Assembly: GCA_964451885.1 (NCBI GenBank)
Contig: CAYVJW010000040.1
Coordinates: 1-12,298, forward strand
Direction of reading: 5' to 3'
From: CAYVJW01 sp964451885
GTDB lineage: Bacteria > Patescibacteriota > Gracilibacteria > UBA4473
Length of the DNA: 12,298 nt
In this document: positions 7,020-12,298 of the stretch, one piece after another
How the letters are laid out: each line of letters begins with the position of its first letter
Position numbering within the stretch: position 1 is the first letter of the stretch
Made by a program: the position numbers and the translations under genes
The notes under the pieces: model-generated
Told to the model about the DNA's origin: nothing
The model's input: the letters and a program-made list of their open reading frames with translations, nothing else
Database searches by the model: none

Positions 7020-8615
7020 TCATTCCGTTATGATGTTCGAAGGATTAAACACATTAGAATAATCCATAGTCCCCGTTTCTCGAAGAGCACACTGCAATCT
7101 CTCAAAACTCACCTCACAAAACCGAGATACCCAATCCCTTTGTAATTCTTCTATAAGAGGATTATCAGATAAGCCGTATTTTCTAACCATCTCCGGATCC
7201 CGGGGAAGCAAACCCGGCGTTTTTTCAAAAACTTCCGGATATTTTTTTATTGCCGCAGGAGCAGTAGTCAGTCTTTCATAAGCCGTACATCCTGGAAATG
7301 GCATATGAATGGTAAATTGTGCCCTTCTGGTATTGCTTAGTTTCGAAAGTTCTTCTGCTTGGCTTAACGTATCCCCCAAACTTGCCTCATCCTCCGTCCT
7401 CATTCCTAAGACATAACCTGGAATCGCATAAATTTGTTTTGATTGAAGCAACTTAAATCTTTCAACTACCCTTCTCGGATTATTTCCCTTATTAGCCGCC
7501 CGAAGTACTCTAATATTGGCTGACTCAAGCCCAAAAAACATTTCCCATACCTTCGTACGAGCCAACATCTCCACCATTTCCGGCGTTATATGACCTATTC
7601 GAGAAAACAAAGATCCCAACCAAATATCCATCCCATCTTGCAACAACAAATCATGAAACTTGCGAAATTTTTCTCTACTGTTTAACCCTAATTTCTTATC
7701 TCCACTCAAAAAATCATCTTCCGGAAAAAGAATAGCGTCTACCTTATGATCTTGCTGAAGATTCCGCATTCTTCTCACAATATCCTCTGGTTTATCACGC
7801 CGAATTTTTGAATCCCCATGAAAACAAAATTCACAACCCCCTCCTGTATTACATCGCCATTCACACCCACGAGAAGTTAACAATGAAGTAGGTCGTCGAA
7901 ACGGTACTTCTTCTTCTGCCTGCAAATAATTCTCAAAATAAGGCTCTAATCCTCCTCCAATAGAATAATCCACTTCCGCAAAAGTAGCTTCCGGCCCACC
8001 AAATTCCACTCTGTTTAAAACGATGTCTCCCTTGTCGGCAGTATATAAAACATTATCTTTCGGAAAACGATTCCTTCTCTCCATCAAATCCTCAAAAGCT
8101 TTATCCTTCTCCGAACTAACAACAGATTCTACCATTGCACTAGTAAGCACCTGTCCTGCCTGAGCCCGAAACACTAAATTTGGAACTAATGTTGGATCTT
8201 TCCCATCAACCAAATCCAATAATGCTTGTTCTCCATCATTTTTCACCACATAATCCACCAAATCCGGTTGGTTTCGCAAAATATTTGCCGCAAGAGTCGA
8301 AGCAAAACTCCCTCCCAAAATTACTTTCGCGTTATTTGACTTTGCAATTTTTGCTTGTTCAAGAGCAAGGTCATAAGTTTCCATATTTGGAGAAAACCCT
8401 ACAAAAGTTGGTTTAAAATTTTGGATAATTCTTTGAATTTGTTCCCCAGTATGGATTGCTTGATCCGCAATTTTTATTTCTCCAGAGAACCCTTTTTCTT
8501 TTAAGTAAGAACCTAATACATAAGACTCCAATGGAGGCCAATAATCTTCTTCATAAGCCACATCTTCAGATATTAAGTAAGGCCTTACAAGAAGAACTTT
8601 TTCCTGTTTGTTCAT
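7020..8615 (-). CDS. Cobalamin-binding radical SAM protein, paralog B
   Basis: It has 531 aa from ATG 8615. An ATG at 8621 would add two residues, but MNKQEKVLLVRPYL aligns without gaps to the start of paralog A, and the shared leader then sits 11 bases upstream, against 10 in A. The domain order is as in A: B12-binding fold (VGFSPNMETYD, VILGGSFASTLAANIL, VDYVVKNDGEQALLDLV), then the radical SAM start RGCEWRCNTGGGCEFCFHGD with Cys251, Cys255, Cys261 and Cys264, then LFPEDDF, FFGLESANIRVLRAANKG and GYVLGMRTE. DWVSRFCEV near residues 494-502 is the shared C-terminal motif. B has a short insertion after EDDF (SGDKKLGLNSRE) absent from A; paralog C also has extra residues at this place. A and B are clearly closer to each other than to C. 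The gap to the A start codon is 66 bp, and C ends 38 bp upstream, so the three are probably one operon. Stop is TGA. Confidence 0.85.
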   Translation of the reverse strand: MNKQEKVLLVRPYLISEDVAYEEDYWPPLESYVLGSYLKEKGFSGEIKIADQAIHTGEQIQRIIQNFKPTFVGFSPNMETYDLALEQAKIAKSNNAKVILGGSFASTLAANILRNQPDLVDYVVKNDGEQALLDLVDGKDPTLVPNLVFRAQAGQVLTSAMVESVVSSEKDKAFEDLMERRNRFPKDNVLYTADKGDIVLNRVEFGGPEATFAEVDYSIGGGLEPYFENYLQAEEEVPFRRPTSLLTSRGCEWRCNTGGGCEFCFHGDSKIRRDKPEDIVRRMRNLQQDHKVDAILFPEDDFLSGDKKLGLNSREKFRKFHDLLLQDGMDIWLGSLFSRIGHITPEMVEMLARTKVWEMFFGLESANIRVLRAANKGNNPRRVVERFKLLQSKQIYAIPGYVLGMRTEDEASLGDTLSQAEELSKLSNTRRAQFTIHMPFPGCTAYERLTTAPAAIKKYPEVFEKTPGLLPRDPEMVRKYGLSDNPLIEELQRDWVSRFCEVSFERLQCALRETGTMDYSNVFNPSNIITE

Positions 8616-8617
8616 CT

Positions 8618-8642
8618 TCATTAATGATTAAGAAATAATAAA
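8618..8642 (-). promoter_or_regulatory. Leader of paralog B: palindrome plus 16-bp sequence shared with A
   Basis: TCATTAATGA (8618-8627) is a 10-bp palindrome directly before ATG 8615. It joins the exact 16-bp copy ATTAAGAAATAATAAA (8627-8642) also found before paralog A. Part of it, CTTCATTAA, also occurs in the long hairpin before paralog C. No ribosome site is seen. Confidence 0.45.
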
Positions 8643-8653
8643 AAATCCATCCA

Positions 8654-10171
8654 TCAGTACGAAACAAGCGTATTCCCAGCAATAACCCCAAAATTCTGCT
8701 TCAAATCTTCCATAAACCGCAACAATCGATCATAACGCACCTCACAATGCCTATTTACCCAATCCGCTTGCATTTTTTCCAAGTCAAACACATCCTTGGA
8801 GTGATATTCCTGAAACATCTCCTGATCCTGAACAAACATTCGATAAGCTCGAGAACCTCGAAAAGTAGCGAGCACCGCCGCCAATACCGGACCATTATCG
8901 AACTTCGCAATCTTCTCAATATGCCGAAAAGTATTAGCCAAGCTTTGCTCCGTTTCTCCTGGAAGACCAAGCACAAAAGAAGAAATAGTCTGAATTTCTC
9001 TTTCCTTTAATAACTCAAGCGCTCTCAACTGTTGCTCAGGATGACTACCTTTGGTCGAATTTTTAAGCATTCTTTTATCTCCCGATTCCAATCCAAAAAA
9101 CAACCGATAAGTCCCCAAATCTTTGAGCATATCGGCCACTTCAGCATCTATATAATTTGTTCGAGCATAAGCAAAATTAATTCCCACTTTTCTTTTGAGA
9201 TCCTCCGGCATCCGCCGATACCACTCAGAAAACCACCATGGATTACCATTTTTATCATGCTTACCTCCCAAAAAATCATCAGAAGTTATCTGTAACGCAT
9301 CCACACCAAGTTGTTCATTTAAATTTCGGATATTATTTATCGTAAGATCTACATCATCCACCCGTGTAGCATCTCCAAGACAGCAAAAAACACATCCACC
9401 ATCCGACATATCTCTCCAATGGCACCCTTTTATAGGCATATACGTTACTGGTTTTTTAAAACGACCTGGATCAGCCGAATTTACATAATTTTCCCAATAA
9501 GCCAGCAAATTAACGACCGTATAATCCGGCTCGGTCAAAGTCGCTGATGGATTAAGTTTTTTTCGATTTATGACGATTTCCCCATCTTTAGCCACATATG
9601 AATCATTCCCCACAAAAAGATCCTGTCCTTTTGTCTCGTCGCTTAAAGCCCTTTCCTGATCAGCACTTACTACAGACTCTACCATTGCTCTCGTAAGTCT
9701 TTTTCGCCCTTGAGCACGATGCACAAGATTAGGAATGAGATAAAGGTCTACTCCATTGACTAAATTCAACAATGCTTCTTCCCCATCTCCCCGAACAACA
9801 AAATCCACCATCCATCTGTTACGCAAAGCATTTGCTGCCAACGGCGTAATATAATGACCTCCAAACACAACATCTGCTCCATGAAATTTAACTGTTTCCG
9901 CTAATCGAAGCGCTGACCTATGTGTCGCTATATTCGAAGAAAATCCTACTAAATCAGGCTTAAATTCTATTAACTTCTCTTCAATTGCCTGATTTGAATC
10001 AACCGCTGGATCTAAAATCTGAATATTACGACGATTATGTCCATTTTTTATCAAAAAATCAGCCAATAGTATCAATTCTAAAGGCTGCCAAACCTTATCG
10101 TCAACGCTAGCTTCTTCTATCCCGTCTAAAGGCGCTCTTAAAAGAGAAATTCTTTCATATCGCTTCTCCAT
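8654..10171 (-). CDS. Cobalamin-binding radical SAM protein, paralog C (Cys-to-Asp variant)
   Basis: This 505-aa protein is the first of the three. The B12-binding fold spans about residues 6-150 (VGFSSNIATHRSA, VVFGGHYITPLAANAL, VDFVVRGDGEEALLNLV). The radical SAM start is KGCHWRDMSDGGCVFCCLGD, with Cys250, Cys260 and Cys263; the position of Cys254 in A is Asp254 here, so the likely cluster ligands are C-x9-C-x2-C, not the canonical CxxxCxxC. An extra Cys264 follows. RiPP-maturation radical SAM proteins with GCWW...CTFCG also use a widened first gap, so such spacing has precedent. TSDDF (296-300), FFGLESGDKRMLKNSTKG and SFVLGLPGETEQS (398-410) complete the barrel, and DWVNRHCEV (470-478) is the shared C-terminal motif. 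C is the most divergent paralog and may do a different step. ATG 10171 lacks a ribosome site and follows a perfect 16-bp hairpin. The kinase gene upstream ends 92 bp before it. Confidence 0.85.
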   Translation of the reverse strand: MEKRYERISLLRAPLDGIEEASVDDKVWQPLELILLADFLIKNGHNRRNIQILDPAVDSNQAIEEKLIEFKPDLVGFSSNIATHRSALRLAETVKFHGADVVFGGHYITPLAANALRNRWMVDFVVRGDGEEALLNLVNGVDLYLIPNLVHRAQGRKRLTRAMVESVVSADQERALSDETKGQDLFVGNDSYVAKDGEIVINRKKLNPSATLTEPDYTVVNLLAYWENYVNSADPGRFKKPVTYMPIKGCHWRDMSDGGCVFCCLGDATRVDDVDLTINNIRNLNEQLGVDALQITSDDFLGGKHDKNGNPWWFSEWYRRMPEDLKRKVGINFAYARTNYIDAEVADMLKDLGTYRLFFGLESGDKRMLKNSTKGSHPEQQLRALELLKEREIQTISSFVLGLPGETEQSLANTFRHIEKIAKFDNGPVLAAVLATFRGSRAYRMFVQDQEMFQEYHSKDVFDLEKMQADWVNRHCEVRYDRLLRFMEDLKQNFGVIAGNTLVSY

Positions 10172-10174
10172 TTC

Positions 10175-10209
10175 AGTTTTTCTTCATTAAAAATTAATGA
10201 AGAAAAACT
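10175..10209 (-). promoter_or_regulatory. Perfect 16-bp hairpin abutting the start codon of paralog C
   Basis: AGTTTTTCTTCATTAA (10175-10190) and TTAATGAAGAAAAACT (10194-10209) are exact complements with a 3-base loop. The element ends 3 bases before ATG 10171. No T-run follows on the coding strand, so it is unlikely to be a simple terminator. It may be a protein-binding dyad or an RNA hairpin that blocks initiation. It is the strongest inverted repeat I found in the window. The rest of the gap (10210-10263) has a TTCATATGAA palindrome at 10252-10261 and no clear promoter. Confidence 0.65.
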
Positions 10210-10263
10210 AGCGCTTATCCTTTTGTTCACAATAAAAACAGACAGAAGTATTTCATATGAATT

Positions 10264-11064
10264 TCATAATTCAACTCCCCCCTTGATTCTCACAAAAAAC
10301 TCCGCCCCCTTTCCCTCTTCCGACTCCACCCACATTCTCCCCTTATGCTGCTGTACTATCTTCTTCGCAATCCACAGCCCCAACCCAGTCCCGGACTTAT
10401 AAGACTCCCCCCGAAAAAAAGAAGCAAATATTTTCTCCTGATTTGATTTTGGGATTCCACTTCCTTCATCCCGAACAAAAATCAACAAATTACTCCCCGC
10501 CTTACTTGCCTGTTTGTCATCTTGTCCGCTTGCCCGCTGTTCTTCAATCCCCAATTCTATCTTCTTTCCCTTCGAAACATACTTGAATGCATTTTCCAAC
10601 AATATCTGAACCACCTCCGAAAATTCATCACAATCAATTTTCGCAAAAATTTTTCTATTCGCAGGGACATTAAATTTGAACTTATGTGATTTTTTTTCCT
10701 TTACAAAATGATCAAAAATATTCCGAAGAAAAGGAATCATTTCTGTCATTTCTAACTCCAACTTTCCATTCCCAAACTCCGTCTGCGCAAAACGCAGAAG
10801 TTTTTGCACCTGCCCCATTAAGTTCAAAAGTTCTTCGTCTATGATTTGCTTGTGATGCTTAGTAGGGTTTTGAAAATAAAGCTCCACATATCCTCTCACC
10901 AAAGCTAAAGGATGCTGTATCTGATGCGCTACCTGAGCTAAAATAGCATTTTGAGAATCCATACACCTCTGTAACTCACAAATCAACACCTCCCTCTTGT
11001 CCACAGAAATTTCCTCCCCCAACCCCCGAATAAGTTTCTCAATAACTTTACAACTGTTTCTCAT
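10264..11064 (-). CDS. Soluble histidine kinase without a sensor domain
   Basis: The 266-aa product has a DHp and ATPase core and no membrane segment. A short helical N-terminus (1-40) precedes the H-box HQIQHPL with His47. The common form is HE(L/I)R(T/N)PL, so the Glu next to His is Gln and the following Arg and Thr/Asn are Gln and His; that Glu normally helps phosphotransfer and the Thr/Asn position helps phosphatase activity, so the balance may differ. N-box LLENAFKY (Asn158), G1 DEGSGIP (199-205), F-box IFASFFRG and G2 GTGLGL (225-230) are intact. A polar insert rich in Gln, Lys, Ser and Asp (about 174-192) lies between N-box and G1. The cognate regulator gene ends 32 bp upstream, and the radical SAM genes follow, so this kinase is the natural partner of that regulator. 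Lacking a sensor, it may take its input from a partner protein. Stop is TGA; no ribosome site is seen at ATG 11064. Confidence 0.88.
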   Translation of the reverse strand: MRNSCKVIEKLIRGLGEEISVDKREVLICELQRCMDSQNAILAQVAHQIQHPLALVRGYVELYFQNPTKHHKQIIDEELLNLMGQVQKLLRFAQTEFGNGKLELEMTEMIPFLRNIFDHFVKEKKSHKFKFNVPANRKIFAKIDCDEFSEVVQILLENAFKYVSKGKKIELGIEEQRASGQDDKQASKAGSNLLIFVRDEGSGIPKSNQEKIFASFFRGESYKSGTGLGLWIAKKIVQQHKGRMWVESEEGKGAEFFVRIKGGVEL

Positions 11065-11071
11065 GAGATTA

Positions 11072-11113
11072 GAAGTTTTAAGCTTGAAGTTAGAAGTTAG
11101 AATTTTGAATTTT
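11072..11113. repeat. Six tandem 7-bp units at the regulator-kinase junction
   Basis: Read on the plus strand the units are GAAGTTT, TAAGCTT, GAAGTTA, GAAGTTA, GAATTTT and GAATTTT. The array fills most of the 32-bp gap between the response regulator and the kinase and enters the last codons of the regulator. Because 7 is not a multiple of 3, gain or loss of a unit would change the regulator's C-terminal end or the spacing to the kinase start. Confidence 0.55.
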
Positions 11114-11783
11114 CTTTCAACATATACCCATACCCCCTCATCGTCTGAATCAATCTCTCTCCCTCAAACGGATAATCTATTTTTTTTCTCAATAAACGAA
11201 TATGCGCCTCCACCGTATTAGAAACTACTTTTTCCCCTTCCTCTCCCCACACCAGATCAATCAACTCTTTACGAGTCACTATACAATCTTTTCTTTTTAT
11301 AAGTTCCAAAAGAATTCCAAACTCTTTTCTGGAAAGATATATTTTTTTTCCTCTCCTAAGTACCTCCATATTCGAAAAATCCAAACACAAATCCCCGCAT
11401 CGAAAAATATTGCTTCGTTTTCCACTTTTCCGCCGCATCAAATTTTTCACCCGAGCCATCATTTCCTCCAAAGAAAAACCCTTTACCAAATAATCATCCG
11501 CCCCCAGATCAAGCCCACGAATCTTATCCTCTACCATTCCGCGCGCTGAAACCACCAATATCGGCGTATTAATTCCCAAAGCCCGAATCCCGGAAATAAA
11601 CTCAAAACCGCATTTCCCCGGCAACATAATATCCAACAATATCACATCATATTTTCTGGTCTTTGCTTTCTCAAAAGCCATATTCCCATCCAAAGCCGTA
11701 TCCACAGTAAATTTCTCTCTTTCAAGAGTTCTCATAAGCATCTCCACAATAGCAGGATGATCATCCACAACAAGAGCCTTCAT
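11097..11783 (-). CDS. OmpR-family response regulator
   Basis: The 228-aa product is a receiver joined to a winged-helix DNA-binding domain. Receiver residues seen: Asp7 and Asp8 (VVDDHP), phosphoacceptor Asp51 in VILLDIMLPG, Ser79 in VVSAR, and Lys101. The usual K-P-F after Lys101 is K-G-F here. The Trans_reg_C domain (about 126-224) has LSRKEFGILLEL, VTRKELIDLVWG, SNTVEAHIRLLRKKI and IQTMRGYGYML, all standard. I use ATG 11783, since receiver homology starts at MKALVVDDHP; the frame extends 14 codons upstream into the likely promoter. The soluble kinase follows 32 bp downstream, which makes this a regulator-kinase pair placed ahead of the radical SAM genes; control of those genes is a reasonable guess. 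A related but truncated copy of its DNA-binding half lies just upstream. Confidence 0.92.
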   Translation of the reverse strand: MKALVVDDHPAIVEMLMRTLEREKFTVDTALDGNMAFEKAKTRKYDVILLDIMLPGKCGFEFISGIRALGINTPILVVSARGMVEDKIRGLDLGADDYLVKGFSLEEMMARVKNLMRRKSGKRSNIFRCGDLCLDFSNMEVLRRGKKIYLSRKEFGILLELIKRKDCIVTRKELIDLVWGEEGEKVVSNTVEAHIRLLRKKIDYPFEGERLIQTMRGYGYMLKENSKF

Positions 11784-11809
11784 GTTTATCTTTAGAAAAA
11801 TGCCAACGG

Positions 11810-11838
11810 ATTTTAGACAATACATGATTTTGTTGCAA
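11810..11838 (-). promoter_or_regulatory. Putative sigma-70-type promoter for the response regulator
   Basis: On the minus strand TTGCAA (11838-11833) is followed after 17 bases by TAAAAT (11815-11810). Transcription would start near 11803, about 20 bases before ATG 11783. This is the best promoter pair in the window. It suggests that the regulator, kinase and radical SAM genes can be transcribed from here. Confidence 0.45.
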
Positions 11839-11861
11839 TATAAAATTTTTAATTTTAATTT

Positions 11862-12242
11862 TTAATTTTCTTTAATCATATACCCATGTCCCCGAAGCGT
11901 CTGAATCAAATCTTCCCCTTCAAACGGATCATCAATCTTCTTTCTCAGCAAACGAATATGTACATCAATGGTATTGGAAAAAACTTCCCCGTCTCTTTCC
12001 CCCCACACCCACTCAATTAAATCACTTCTGGTAACTAATTGATTCTTCCTTTTCATTAACTCAAGAAGAATCCCGAACTCTTTCCGAGAAAGCAATATCT
12101 CCACTCCCTGCCGCTGAACTTTTACAGATGAAAGATCCAAAACCAGATCCACACATCGAAAAATATTACTCCGTTTCCCATCTTTACGCCGAAGCAAACT
12201 CTTTACCCGAGAAAGCATTTCCTCAAGAGGAAATCCTTTCAC
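11862..12242 (-). pseudogene. Truncated OmpR-family regulator: DNA-binding half only
   Basis: From VKGFPLEEM to the stop this is a paralog of the intact regulator downstream; by hand alignment about 70% of 125 residues are identical. Winged-helix landmarks are intact (LSRKEFGILLEL, SNTIDVHIRLLRKKI, IQTLRGHGYMI). The similarity begins abruptly at the last residues of the receiver. Upstream bases (12243-12298) read as a stop in this frame and show no receiver sequence in the other two, so Asp51 and the rest of the receiver are absent. A GTG at 12242 could start a free-standing DNA-binding protein of 126 aa, but a duplication or insertion that removed the 5' half is simpler. The open reading frame is otherwise undamaged, so the event may be recent, or the window edge may be a chimeric assembly end. 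Confidence 0.7.
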
Positions 12243-12247
12243 CGTAA

Positions 12248-12298
12248 CTATCCAGTATCAAAAATAGGATCCCTTTGTTTTTTGGCGAAGAGAGCGGT
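12248..12298 (-). CDS. Possible C-terminal end of an unidentified protein, cut by the window edge
   Basis: In the frame that starts at the last base of the window, the minus strand encodes TALFAKKQRDPIFDTG and then TAG. This is open to the edge and ends 5 bases before the regulator remnant begins. It could be the tail of a gene, for example a mobile-element protein that interrupted the regulator, but 16 residues are too few to identify anything. It may also be chance. Confidence 0.2.
   Translation of the reverse strand, partial: TALFAKKQRDPIFDTG

Noticed and set aside
5403..10171. Assigning the radical SAM genes to a named pathway such as BchE, hopanoid methylation or RiPP maturation
   Set aside because: Only general B12-binding and radical SAM features are visible; no precursor peptide or pathway partner gene was found nearby.
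5403..12242. Recoded UGA (genetic code 25)
   Set aside because: UGA ends paralogs B and C and the soluble kinase at the positions expected from homology or gene spacing, and no gene needs UGA read as an amino acid.
1..12298. CRISPR array, tRNA or rRNA genes
   Set aside because: No regularly spaced repeats or RNA-gene signatures were seen on either strand.

Overview
The window looks like a piece of an AT-rich bacterial genome. UAA, UAG and UGA all act as stops (UGA ends three genes), so the UGA-recoded Gracilibacteria/Absconditabacteria are excluded. Poly-A/T-rich spacers, short intergenic gaps and many starts without a Shine-Dalgarno sequence would fit another candidate-phyla (Patescibacteria-like) lineage or a similar uncultured bacterium. 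That placement is inference and weak. I see no tRNA, rRNA, CRISPR array or complete insertion sequence.

Layout. Positions 1-1563 (+) form a compositionally distinct module of about 50% G+C: a small membrane protein and a short secreted protein resembling half of a TAXI-type substrate-binding protein, both with strong AAAGGAG ribosome sites, closed by a clear intrinsic terminator. Positions 1673-5406 (+) form a two-gene unit. The first gene fuses a SpeD-like pyruvoyl decarboxylase domain to a long C-terminal part whose end faintly resembles an acyltransferase of the LuxI/FeeM type. It is followed 23 bp later by a multi-pass membrane histidine kinase. Positions 5403-12242 (-) converge on that unit, with the two stop codons overlapping. 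In transcription order they carry a truncated response-regulator remnant, an intact OmpR-family regulator, a soluble histidine kinase, and three tandem paralogous cobalamin-binding radical SAM enzymes.

How the parts may work together. The decarboxylase fusion plus the kinase with about nine membrane segments has the layout of a signal synthase next to its membrane receptor kinase (compare LuxM-LuxN and CqsA-CqsS). The minus-strand two-component pair sits directly upstream of the radical SAM genes and may control them. The radical SAM proteins share an unusual cluster motif, C-x9-C-x2-C; two of the three add a Cys inside it. The product of these enzymes is not deducible from sequence alone. 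Several genes have a palindrome or hairpin a few bases before the start codon, suggesting shared control at the start site.

The most noteworthy items are the SpeD fusion with its kinase neighbour, the radical SAM triplication with the atypical Cys spacing, the start-codon hairpins (especially the perfect 16-bp one before the third radical SAM gene), and the regulator remnant cut off abruptly near the right edge.
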